44,233 bases of DNA from Pseudomonadota bacterium. Its GTDB lineage: Bacteria > Pseudomonadota > Gammaproteobacteria > Burkholderiales > Chitinibacteraceae. Made by a program: the position numbers and the translations under genes. Shown piece by piece: positions 1 through 7,190 of the stretch. The notes under the pieces were generated by a model. It saw only the letters and a program-made list of their open reading frames with translations, had not been told where the DNA came from and searched no databases. How positions within the stretch are numbered: position 1 is the stretch's first letter; every line of letters begins with the position of its first letter. The stretch covers positions 1 through 44,233 of the forward strand of contig JAPLQI010000043.1 in NCBI GenBank assembly GCA_026399755.1. The letters are read 5' to 3'.

Positions 1-120
1 CTAAAACTGGCACTGAATGAGCTATGCAAAGCAGTGATTTACTTCGACCCTCATGCAAAAAAAGATCGCCCCAAACACCCTAAGCCGCATGATTTTACAG
101 CCTATAAATCAGGGGTTTGA
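1..120 (+). CDS. 3' end of an unidentified gene (39 codons visible)
   Basis: An open frame runs from the first base of the window to a TGA at 118-120, giving a 39-residue C-terminus that ends HDFTAYKSGV. It is rich in Lys, His and Pro and has no domain I can name. The sequence upstream is outside the window, so start and length are unknown. A transposase C-terminus is possible, given the accessory look of the next 6 kb, but nothing in the sequence proves it. It could also be a chance open frame, since 39 codons is short. Confidence 0.4.
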   Translation, partial: LKLALNELCKAVIYFDPHAKKDRPKHPKPHDFTAYKSGV

Positions 121-415
121 GCTTAAGATGATAGGATTGGGGTTGAGGGGAGAGGGATTGAAGGGGCTTTGAAAAGGCAATTAATCTGCGAAATATTAGG
201 CTGATTAATATATACCTCATGCAGATTCACCCTAAGGCAAAAGCTAAGTGATTAGGATTGAGGTAAAACCCGCGAGTAATGCTGAATAAATACGTGAATT
301 TCACCCTAACTACGATATTTATAATGAGGCTGAACAAGTAGCATAATCAAGCCTAACTCTTCAACAATTCAATCCATATTTAAATCCAACAAACAACTGA
401 TTACACGAGCAAAAA
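121..415. other. Intergenic stretch with decayed repeats
   Basis: I see no gene here. A stretch at about 121-150 (GATAGGATTGGGGTTGAGGGG) is, in reverse complement, closely similar to 19424-19457. A decayed copy of repeat family A lies at about 253-309. No convincing promoter for the following acetyltransferase gene was seen. Confidence 0.5.
253..309. repeat. Decayed copy of palindromic repeat family A
   Basis: The string AAACCCGCGAGTAATGCTG followed by AATAAATACG and then TTTCACCCTAA matches the reverse orientation of the intact copy at 22117-22176, which reads AAACCCGCGAGCCATGCTC then AATAAATACG. Both arms have lost the perfect GGGCGGGTG sequence, so the copy would no longer form the long hairpin. 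Confidence 0.6.
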
Positions 416-835
416 ATGATTTTCAGACTTGCCACACTAGCCGATATCCCCGCTCTATCCAAAATACGCCTCGCCGTGAAAGAAAACACACTTTCTGACC
501 CCACGCTAATCAGCAGCGCGATGTATGAGCAGTATTTACTGCATGAGGGTAAGGGATGGCTTTGCGAAATAGAGGGGAAAACGACTGGCTTTGTCATTGC
601 TGCCTATCCAGATCATTCAATCTGGGCACTATTTGTGCTACCTGAATACGAGGGAAGAGGAATTGGAAAGCAGCTATTAAATCTAGCAATAGATCATTTA
701 TTTACCATGGGTGCTACAGAAATTAAATTAAGCACTACGCCTCATACCCGAGCAGATCGTTTTTATGCACAGCAGGGCTGGCAACGAGGCATTGAAAATA
801 AAGAGGTCGCGTATTTATTAAAGCGATCAATATAA
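416..835 (+). CDS. GNAT family N-acetyltransferase
   Basis: The 139-aa product has the GNAT acetyltransferase layout: an N-terminal beta strand starting MIFRLATLADIPAL, then motif A with the acetyl-CoA pyrophosphate-binding loop EGRGIGKQLL at about residues 78-87, and a C-terminal FYAQQGWQ segment typical of motif B. Such enzymes move an acetyl group from acetyl-CoA to an amine; the substrate here cannot be told. The length is normal for a single-domain GNAT. The ATG at 416 has only a weak upstream GAG. The gene stands alone, with a convergent gene 28 bp downstream on the minus strand. Confidence 0.85.
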   Translation: MIFRLATLADIPALSKIRLAVKENTLSDPTLISSAMYEQYLLHEGKGWLCEIEGKTTGFVIAAYPDHSIWALFVLPEYEGRGIGKQLLNLAIDHLFTMGATEIKLSTTPHTRADRFYAQQGWQRGIENKEVAYLLKRSI

Positions 836-863
836 ATACGTCTAAAGAAGTGGTGCAAGGCAT

Positions 864-1472
864 TTATGCTTTTTTACGCAGATTGCCTTGTGCTTTTTTA
901 CGAGCAATCGCATTCATTCTACATTCCCTTTGCGAATCAGCTCGCTCACGTTTGTTCGCGCGTGGCTCTTTATATCTAACACCAAGCATGGACAAACACA
1001 TCGCGCACCCCAGCAAAAAAATTAAAATACTAAATAACAGCAGCCCAATACTTTTAATGGCATGCAACCACCACGGATGCTGATCAAAACGTGTAAACAC
1101 CACCGATGGATTAAATGATTGATACGCAACGCTCAACGTATCGCCAACAGAATATGCGGCCCATTGTTCCTGTTGCTCAGACAATGTATCAGTACGACTG
1201 GACTGATACTCTCCGCTATAGGCTTGATGCGCTACAAAATAACGGTAGTTAACTTGAGCATGAAATAATGTTTTGCTCTTATGCTTGGATGAAACAAAGT
1301 CAATTTTTTCAATAACCGCCGTTGTCTGCGGCCAATACTGGCTTTGATAAGCCTGCCACTGAGAGTAGCCATAAATAAATGAAAAATAAATAGCAAAGCC
1401 CCCTACTACAAAAGTAGCAATTGAGACCATAGAAACATAAAGACCCAACACGCCTTGTCTATTATTCTTCAT
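864..1472 (-). CDS. DUF3592-type membrane protein
   Basis: The 202-aa protein has one membrane segment at about residues 12-32, a soluble beta-rich segment of about 100 residues, a second membrane segment at about 140-165, and a very basic tail. A segment beginning WPQTTAVIEKI after the first helix, then VNYRYFVAHQAYSGE and the Y-VGDTLSVAYQSFNPS stretch, is the pattern of the DUF3592 family, whose function is unknown. The basic tail (RKKAQGNLRKKA) is unusually long. The gene lies convergent to the acetyltransferase and 70 bp downstream of another small minus-strand membrane protein gene. The family call is from pattern recognition only. Confidence 0.7.
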   Translation of the reverse strand: MKNNRQGVLGLYVSMVSIATFVVGGFAIYFSFIYGYSQWQAYQSQYWPQTTAVIEKIDFVSSKHKSKTLFHAQVNYRYFVAHQAYSGEYQSSRTDTLSEQQEQWAAYSVGDTLSVAYQSFNPSVVFTRFDQHPWWLHAIKSIGLLLFSILIFLLGCAMCLSMLGVRYKEPRANKRERADSQRECRMNAIARKKAQGNLRKKA

Positions 1473-1542
1473 AAGGTATCAGCGTAAAAATCATTAATTA
1501 GCATAAATTAAAACACCACATTACTCTAAAAACAAATTGACA

Positions 1543-1848
1543 TTAAGGCTGGACAGATCGAGTCGATTTATACCGATTAAATAGAATTTTCCAACCTTTA
1601 ATTGCCCCATAAATACCCATAAAAAGAATTCCACCGCCCATCAAGAGAATACCAAAAATCATGCCCACAAACGAGCCAGAAAAGCCCTGAATAATTGCCA
1701 TGGGAATTTCCATAGGCAGCCAAAAAGGAGGCCAATCACTCACTATTAGCATATAAGCACAACCTAGCCACAGCAAAGAACTAAGTACAAACATGATTAA
1801 GCCAGAAAAAGGAAAGTCCAACACCGAATCAGGAATGGAATACTTCAC
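1543..1848 (-). CDS. Small hypothetical membrane protein
   Basis: The 101-aa protein has hydrophobic segments at about residues 15-37 and 45-82, the second Gly/Met-rich and probably two helices, with a short basic C-terminus. I do not recognise the family. The start is GTG at 1848, supported by AAGGA seven bases upstream. It may be cotranscribed with the DUF3592-type gene that follows. Both products are small membrane proteins, but no functional link can be read from the sequence. Confidence 0.6.
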   Translation of the reverse strand: MKYSIPDSVLDFPFSGLIMFVLSSLLWLGCAYMLIVSDWPPFWLPMEIPMAIIQGFSGSFVGMIFGILLMGGGILFMGIYGAIKGWKILFNRYKSTRSVQP

Positions 1849-2112
1849 GAAAAATCCTTAAATTTGCAATAAAAACATTAACAATCACCCTTCTCCTCTA
1901 AAAAAACAAACGAAAGAAGAATATGCCTTTTGTAATTCTAGTGAAATCCACGTTTTATTTAGATATATTACCTTATTACGAGTAAGTACCACCTATAGGC
2001 AAAAGCATCTACGCCCTATGCCTCCGTGATTCAAGATTTGGGTTTTAGTGTATCTCAGCAATTAAATTGTTAAAATTGGCATACCTCTTCAATCACCCCA
2101 AACAAAGCCTCC

Positions 2113-2709
2113 ATGCCCACCCTCTACCTCATCCACGGCTATGACGCCGCGCCTTCAAACCACTGGTTTCCTTGGCTGTAAGATCAACTCGCAAAGCTTG
2201 GCGTGGCTTGCCATATTCTGGCGCTGCCCAACTCCAGCCAACCAAACTTAAACGCTTGGCTGGATAAAATTGAGCAAAGCGTGGCGGTGCATGATGAGGA
2301 TGTTTATTTTGTGGGGCATAGCTTGGGCTGCATTACGGTGCTGCGCCATTTGGAGCAGATCAATCAAGCCATAGGCGGCGTGGTATTGGTGGCGGGATTT
2401 GCCGAGGATGTGCCGCTGTTGCCGCAGCTGGATGAGTTTACAGCGCTGCCATTAAATACCGCACATCTGCGCCAGCGCATTAAGCAGCGCTGCGTGATTG
2501 CTGCGGATAACGATGCCACTATCCCTTTTGCCATGACTGAATCGCTTAGCCAGCAGTTGGATGCGCGGTTTTTAATCGTAAAAAATGGCGGGCATTTCTT
2601 GCTGGGCGAGGGCTTTGATACCTTGCCGGTAGTGCTGGAAGAATTACGTTGGATGTTTCAAGCCAATGGGCTTAAGAGCCTAGGCCTGCCAATTCAAGGT
2701 TACAAATAG
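2113..2709 (+). pseudogene. Nonsense-mutated copy of the RBBP9/YdeN-like serine hydrolase gene
   Basis: From ATG 2113 this sequence is nearly identical to the intact hydrolase gene at 6354-6953 over about 550 bp, but codon 23, CAA in the intact copy (6420-6422), is TAA here (2179-2181). The frame stays open afterwards to a TAG at 2707-2709, keeping the nucleophile motif GHSLGC and the GGHFLLGEG histidine motif, so decay looks recent. Restart at GTG 2203 would lack the N-terminal HG oxyanion motif and has no ribosome binding site. The two copies diverge over the last 15 or so codons and in their upstream sequence. Readthrough or sequencing error cannot be excluded. Confidence 0.85.
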
Positions 2710-3208
2710 TCAGCAATCACACGCTTACCCCACACATCCGTAAGACTTTTAAATGATATTACCTCGACCCATCGCAAAAATAGTCGTCCAGCAATATAAA
2801 GCCCCCTTTACTCCAAACTAAGCCTTTTCGGACTGAATTTTTTGCGCCTTAAGCCGGATAAAAACCGCAGTTGCTTCCCTATTTTATATAAGTGAAGCAG
2901 TAATCAGGCCCTGAACAAATACCTCTACACCTCCATTTTATTTTTGCGCTTAGCCATCATGGCTTGCTACTACGGCCTCTTGCCAAGGTATTAACTGCAA
3001 GCTAAACCGCCGCTTATCTTGCTTCAAACATCCCCCCCCCCCAAAAAAGCTACCTCCTCCTTACCTCATACCCCCCAGCTCAAGAACAAGACTTATTTTT
3101 TTCACATTTATCCAATGCGCATCGTCTTCTTACTAAATCCTGTCTCAAGTCTTATTTCATAAAAATTAAATCGACAGGAAATCACCAACTCACGTAAAGA
3201 GACGCAAT
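2710..3208. other. Gene-poor stretch with an 11-C homopolymer
   Basis: No supported gene was found in these 499 bp. The stretch contains an uninterrupted run of 11 cytosines at 3032-3042, followed by AAAAAA, and several AT-rich segments that could hold the promoter of the sigma factor gene at 3209. No clear -35/-10 pair stands out. Confidence 0.5.
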
Positions 3209-3904
3209 ATGGGGAAAAAACTGAGCAATCAGCAGCAACGCTGGGGCAATGCTTCAGAGCAAGAGCTGCTTATAGCCCTTGCCAAGCACAATGAAGGTGC
3301 ATTTGAAGAGTTTATTGCTCGCTATCGCAGCTATCTGCAACATCTGTGCAATCGTTTTTGCTCAGGCAATAGCGAAAATAGCAAAGATTTATACAGCCTT
3401 GTCATTCTCCATATCTATACAGAATCTCCATTCAAATTATCGCAAATTCGCCACCTAGGGGGCTGGCTGCGTCAGCTTACCAAAAGTAAGTTCATTGACC
3501 AGCAGCGCTGGCTTAATGCAGAAAACCTTCGGCTTCAGCTACACCATAAAGAAACCGACCATCAACAAAACAGGCCCGTTTCACCTGAAAATGAGGCCCT
3601 CAGTGAAGAGTTGCTCAAACAAATACAAGAGGTATTTCAGGCTTTACCTGCAAATTTACATGAAGTTGCCTATTACCGTTTTGTTGAAGAAATGCCTTTC
3701 AAAGAAATAGCCCAGCTATTAAAAATCAGTGACGCACTGGCACGCAAACGTGCGCAGCTAGCCCGTGACCTACTGAAACCCGCTCTTTGGACTTACGTGA
3801 ATATTGCGATTCAGGGTGATCATATAAATAACACTGAAAAACCTGCCACCGAACAATATGAGTACGAGACATACACAGCCACATTTTTTGATCCACTTGC
3901 ATAA
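3209..3904 (+). CDS. ECF-like RNA polymerase sigma factor
   Basis: The 231-aa protein has a sigma-70 region 2-like part at about residues 18-100 (ALAKHNEGAFEEFIARYRSY, then GGWLRQLTKSKFIDQQRW). A region 4-like helix-turn-helix follows at about 143-190 (ALPANLHEVAYYRFVEEMPF, then KEIAQLLKISDALARKRAQL). This is the layout of extracytoplasmic-function sigma factors, which direct RNA polymerase to a small set of promoters. About 40 extra residues follow region 4. No recognisable anti-sigma gene lies next to it. The four genes downstream on the same strand are natural candidates for its targets. The ATG at 3209 has an AAAGAGA stretch upstream. The sigma call is fairly secure; the target set is inference. 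Confidence 0.75.
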   Translation: MGKKLSNQQQRWGNASEQELLIALAKHNEGAFEEFIARYRSYLQHLCNRFCSGNSENSKDLYSLVILHIYTESPFKLSQIRHLGGWLRQLTKSKFIDQQRWLNAENLRLQLHHKETDHQQNRPVSPENEALSEELLKQIQEVFQALPANLHEVAYYRFVEEMPFKEIAQLLKISDALARKRAQLARDLLKPALWTYVNIAIQGDHINNTEKPATEQYEYETYTATFFDPLA

Positions 3905-3991
3905 ATGGGTGCTACGCGCAATTCCGGCTCAATCATTATTTAATACCTTTAAAATTATACTGATAATACTTCCTAATAAAGAGGAGTAATA

Positions 3992-4141
3992 ATGCTTGAA
4001 TTACGGATTAATTATGCAGCCTTGAGCGAAGCTCTAATTGAGCTTAAACATTTAAAAGAAAAAGGGTGGACTTTATATTTCAGTGCTGATGGACTAGAGA
4101 TAATTGCCCGTAAACGTTTTTTATTTTTCGACCAGCCATAA
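3992..4141 (+). CDS. Small hypothetical protein, 49 aa
   Basis: ATG at 3992 follows a strong Shine-Dalgarno GAGGAG (3981-3986) with five bases of spacing, and a 49-codon frame runs to TAA at 4139-4141. The product starts MLELRINYAALSEALIELKH and ends ARKRFLFFDQP. It mixes an amphipathic helix (residues 8-24) with a predicted beta pair (WTLYFSADGLEIIARKR). It has no signal peptide or membrane segment. It lies 87 bp downstream of the sigma factor gene on the same strand, so a regulatory partner of that sigma factor is a possibility, but nothing in the sequence proves it. Confidence 0.6.
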   Translation: MLELRINYAALSEALIELKHLKEKGWTLYFSADGLEIIARKRFLFFDQP

Positions 4142-4323
4142 ATAGGAATTTTGGAATCCACGCCATGTATTTTACTTACACCACACAATGCCTTCCTCTC
4201 ACAAAAAACAAAAAACGTATTTATTATAAAAATGCGATGTAATATATCTAGATGTAGTCAAAAAAAAACATTCACAAAACCAAAGCCAGCAACGTCTTAT
4301 TAACAAGGGAACAATATATAAAT

Positions 4324-4803
4324 ATGAACACAATAAAAACAACAAAATTCGATAATTTCCTCACTGGGTTCAAATTGGTTTTCATATCTAAGAGTATTCA
4401 TTCAGACAAAAGAGTAGAAGAATTTGCAGAAGAAATAAGCAACAACGCCATGACATTTGGCAATGAATTTGCAAACAAGCTACACGAAACACATACAAAT
4501 ATTATATGCACTCCTGCTGGCAATCACATTGTCTTAAGCATACAGGAAACGAAACACAGAAAGTCAGCATACATAAGCGTAAATAAAGCAAACACCTATT
4601 CATCAGACAATAGAGGCTATTCAGGCACTTTTTCCACAAATCTACTAATAAGAACACATAATAATCTACCTATATATCAATTTATTCCTGCAATAAGCTG
4701 GACATGCAATGAATGCGCAATAAAGAGGAGACTGCGAGTAGTGAATACATCCCCCATACCTAAAGAAGGCCAGAATATGGAAATACCATTGGATAACTAC
4801 TAG
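4324..4803 (+). CDS. Hypothetical protein, 159 aa, AT-rich
   Basis: The frame opens at ATG 4324 after AAGGGA about a dozen bases upstream. The product is hydrophilic, rich in Asn, Thr, Ile and Lys, without signal peptide or membrane segment. A CNEC (CxxC) pair lies near residues 127-130, with another Cys near residue 61. I do not recognise the family. The base composition is clearly more AT-rich than the flanking hydrolase copies, consistent with transfer. It sits in line between the 49-aa gene and the RhiA-like gene. Confidence 0.55.
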   Translation: MNTIKTTKFDNFLTGFKLVFISKSIHSDKRVEEFAEEISNNAMTFGNEFANKLHETHTNIICTPAGNHIVLSIQETKHRKSAYISVNKANTYSSDNRGYSGTFSTNLLIRTHNNLPIYQFIPAISWTCNECAIKRRLRVVNTSPIPKEGQNMEIPLDNY

Positions 4804-4933
4804 CGGCCACTTAAATCAATAATAAATCATAAAAATTTTCATCTCACATTTTTAATACCAAGGAGAAACACAGAAACAGACACATCCTATTTATTAATCA
4901 ATTGTACTTTTCCAAACCCCTGAAGGACATACA

Positions 4934-5542
4934 ATGACTGCCTATACTCTTTCGTTTCAGAACAACTCCAGTAACGCCGCCACCGCTTGCGTTTACACCA
5001 CAGCGCCTGATATTGGCGTACCTAATGTAATGTCCCTGGCATGGCTGACTAAGCCATCCCACCCAACGACCCGATTAAATTTTGATTGGAATATTGATTA
5101 CAGCCTTGTTTGGTCAGAAAACGGGGATCTTAAACCAGGTGCCACTTTCGAAGCATCCCAAACATGGGCGGTTGATCCGCACGGGGAAAATGCCGTATTA
5201 CTGACTTATGACGAACACGGCTATACCTTTACCAATAAATCAAGCGCAGCTCCGGCCGGCTCACTTATCGTTAAACAAAGCTCGAGCGTGCCATTACGCA
5301 AAGCATCGGTTGGGGTAGGTATCTCTGGCCAGCCTGCTTTGGCTGTAGAGGCACAACCCAATATCCATCTCGTATTTACACCTCATCCTACGTACTGGAT
5401 CACCTTTGGCAGCTATGAAGTAGGTGAAGTGCTGGATCTGGAAGAAATTTCTGATTCATTTGAAATTGATTATCCAGCCAATGTTTATTCAGCTGTAGTT
5501 ACTCTGGATATTAACAACCAATGGAGCGTGGATTACAAATAA
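4934..5542 (+). CDS. RhiA-like protein
   Basis: The 202-aa product starts MTAYTLSFQNNSSNAATACV and is beta-rich throughout. Further on it has VMSLAWLTKPSHP, FDWNIDYSLVWSENG, VGVGISGQPALAVEAQPN and TPHPTYWITFG. From memory this resembles the rhizosphere-expressed RhiA protein of Rhizobium leguminosarum, an abundant quorum-sensing-controlled protein of unknown biochemical role. There is no signal peptide, so it is probably cytoplasmic or exported by a non-Sec route. The start is supported by AAGGA about eight bases upstream. A perfect 15-bp hairpin lies four bases after the stop. The family assignment needs a database search. Confidence 0.6.
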   Translation: MTAYTLSFQNNSSNAATACVYTTAPDIGVPNVMSLAWLTKPSHPTTRLNFDWNIDYSLVWSENGDLKPGATFEASQTWAVDPHGENAVLLTYDEHGYTFTNKSSAAPAGSLIVKQSSSVPLRKASVGVGISGQPALAVEAQPNIHLVFTPHPTYWITFGSYEVGEVLDLEEISDSFEIDYPANVYSAVVTLDINNQWSVDYK

Positions 5543-5545
5543 TCC

Positions 5546-5578
5546 GCGCAATAAATAATTTTTAATTATTTATTGCGC
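5546..5578 (+). terminator. Perfect 15-bp hairpin after the RhiA-like gene
   Basis: GCGCAATAAATAATT (5546-5560) is separated by TTT from its exact reverse complement (5564-5578). The stem is AT-rich apart from its GCGC base, and no T-run follows on the plus strand. It is therefore not a textbook terminator; it may be a partial terminator or an mRNA-stabilising 3' structure. Confidence 0.45.
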
Positions 5579-5676
5579 CAGGTGATAAAAGTCCGGTGAC
5601 ATTTGTTGCCGGACTACCAGCACCACTACCAAAGAACATTGGCATTTTAAAATTATTATTAAAAAAGGATTTAATC

Positions 5677-6105
5677 ATGGCTAGCCAAAAAAAATTATTA
5701 ATCACCTGCAAAAAAAACCCATCACTTGCCGATGAAACAGCGATGGAAATTAATAATGATCCAAACTTTGCAAAAAAAATGGCAAAAGCCATTAATGAAA
5801 ATACAAGCCTAAAACTCAGAGCAGAATATAGGGATGACAACAACAAATTACTGGTACTTTCATCAGCATTAAACTCAGAACCAAGATTAGTTACTACCTC
5901 ACAGGAAAGCCATGGGGAAACCGAAGCAGTTAATTCTGGAGGAACAGATTTCGTGATTCAGATCGTGGGCAGTGTTATTTCAACCCTAATTTCTGCAGCG
6001 ATTCTGTATGCATTCAATCAATGGGCCACAAATCAACAACAAGCTCAGCAAGCCGTCGTTGAGGAAAACGATATTGAAATGCCGCTGAGAGGCAATCAAC
6101 GCTAA
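5677..6105 (+). CDS. Hypothetical protein with a C-terminal membrane anchor, 142 aa
   Basis: I chose ATG 5677 because AAAAGGA sits about seven bases upstream; an in-frame GTG at 5596 would add 27 residues but has no ribosome binding site. The product is a hydrophilic, Lys/Asn-rich segment of about 100 residues. A single hydrophobic segment (FVIQIVGSVISTLISAAILY) follows at about residues 102-121, and then a short Gln/Glu-rich tail. This is the layout of a tail-anchored or single-pass inner membrane protein. I do not recognise the family. It closes the cassette that begins with the sigma factor, and a strong terminator follows. Confidence 0.55.
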   Translation: MASQKKLLITCKKNPSLADETAMEINNDPNFAKKMAKAINENTSLKLRAEYRDDNNKLLVLSSALNSEPRLVTTSQESHGETEAVNSGGTDFVIQIVGSVISTLISAAILYAFNQWATNQQQAQQAVVEENDIEMPLRGNQR

Positions 6106-6137
6106 CTTATTGATGTTCCATATAAAAATATATTAAA

Positions 6138-6180
6138 AATAAACCGCCTCGGCTATTCACATGGCTCAGGCGGTTTATTT
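6138..6180 (+). terminator. Rho-independent terminator
   Basis: AATAAACCGCCT (6138-6149) pairs with AGGCGGTTTATT (6168-6179), giving a 12-bp stem with an 18-nt loop, followed by a T-rich tract. It closes the sigma factor to 142-aa protein gene set. Confidence 0.75.
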
Positions 6181-6353
6181 ATTACAGGATTACAGAAAGA
6201 TGCTGGCCGTTTTTTTGCACTCCTTTTTGTGATCCGGCTGCATCGTTGTTTTTTTAATGAAACATAATCCCTGGCGCAGTTTGCTCCGGGGCACCTGTGG
6301 TTTAAGATCTTTACTGCGTAAAATCTGAAATTAAACAGACAGGATTGCCCACC

Positions 6354-6953
6354 ATGCCCACCCTCTACCTCATCCACGGCTTTGACGCCGCGCCTTCAAA
6401 CCACTGGTTTCCTTGGCTGCAAGATCAACTCGCAACGCTTGGCGTGGATTGCCATATCCTGGCGCTGCCCAACTCCAGCCAACCAAACTTAAACGCTTGG
6501 CTGGCTAAAATTGAGCAAAGCGTGGCGGTGCATGATGAGGATGTTTATTTTGTGGGGCATAGCTTGGGCTGCATTACGGTGCTGCGCCATTTGGAGCAGA
6601 TCAATCAAGCCATTGGCGGTGTGGTATTGGTGGCGGGATTTGCCGAGGATGTGCCGCTGTTGCCCCAGCTGGATGAGTTTACAGCGCTGCCATTAAATAC
6701 CGCACATCTGCGCCAGCGCATTAAGCAGCGCTGCGTGATTGCGGCGGATAACGATGCCACTATTCCTTTTTTCCTGACTGAATCGCTTAGCCAGCAATTG
6801 GATGCGCAGTTTTTAATCGTAAAAAATGGCGGGCATTTTTTGCTGGGCGAGGGCTTTGATACCCTGCCGGTAGTGCTAGAAGAGTTACGCCGGATGTTTG
6901 AGCGGGCCAACGCTGAAATATCCGGCAAGCCCTCATCTGTTAACCCACATTAA
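6354..6953 (+). CDS. RBBP9/YdeN-like alpha/beta serine hydrolase
   Basis: The 199-aa product has an alpha/beta hydrolase fold of the RBBP9/YdeN type. An early LIHGFDAAPSNHWFPWL motif carries the oxyanion-hole HG at residues 8-9. The nucleophile elbow GHSLG puts the serine at residue 70, the acid is D134 in ADNDATIPF, and the catalytic histidine is H161 in NGGHFLLGEG. All triad residues are present, so it should be an active esterase-like enzyme of unknown substrate. Length is normal for the family. ATG 6354 is preferred to TTG 6345 because AGGA (6341-6344) is well spaced only for the ATG. A disabled near-identical copy lies 4.2 kb upstream. Confidence 0.85.
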   Translation: MPTLYLIHGFDAAPSNHWFPWLQDQLATLGVDCHILALPNSSQPNLNAWLAKIEQSVAVHDEDVYFVGHSLGCITVLRHLEQINQAIGGVVLVAGFAEDVPLLPQLDEFTALPLNTAHLRQRIKQRCVIAADNDATIPFFLTESLSQQLDAQFLIVKNGGHFLLGEGFDTLPVVLEELRRMFERANAEISGKPSSVNPH

Positions 6954-7072
6954 TTGGTGCTCACATTATTTAAATGCACGATGGCTGGCCTCTCCATTAC
7001 GCCGAATGTTTCTCGAACGAGCCGAAACACTCGCCTCAAGCCCCAACTCTATCAACTTAAGCATCTGTAACG

Positions 7073-7135
7073 TAGGAGTGGCTTTAGCCGCGAATGTCTT
7101 TGTACGCAGCGCTTTCGCGGCTAAAGCCACTCCTA
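7073..7135. repeat. Palindromic intergenic repeat, family C
   Basis: The 22-base arm beginning TAGGAGTGGCTTTAGCCGCG (7073-7094) is exactly repeated in inverse at 7114-7135, around a 19-nt loop. The motif resembles the GTAGGAGCGGCTTTAGCCGCG repeats I know from Pseudomonas and relatives. Only one copy is in the window. It lies between the hydrolase gene and the convergent cytochrome gene, where it could also end transcripts from both sides. Confidence 0.8.
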
Positions 7136-7190
7136 GGAAAACGCCACATTTTCCAGCCTTGCTGAGTTGACAGTATTACTTCAACCCCGT

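Noticed and set aside
850-1083. Plus-strand frame opposite the DUF3592-type gene
   Set aside because: It is antisense to the better minus-strand gene with membrane segments and family motifs, and has no translation signal.
2203-2709. Open frame after the nonsense codon of the left hydrolase copy
   Set aside because: It would begin at a GTG without a ribosome binding site and lack the oxyanion-hole motif; treated as part of a pseudogene.
4858-4866. AAGGAG Shine-Dalgarno-like sequence before the RhiA-like gene
   Set aside because: No start codon follows at a useful distance, and the real start at 4934 has its own AAGGA site.
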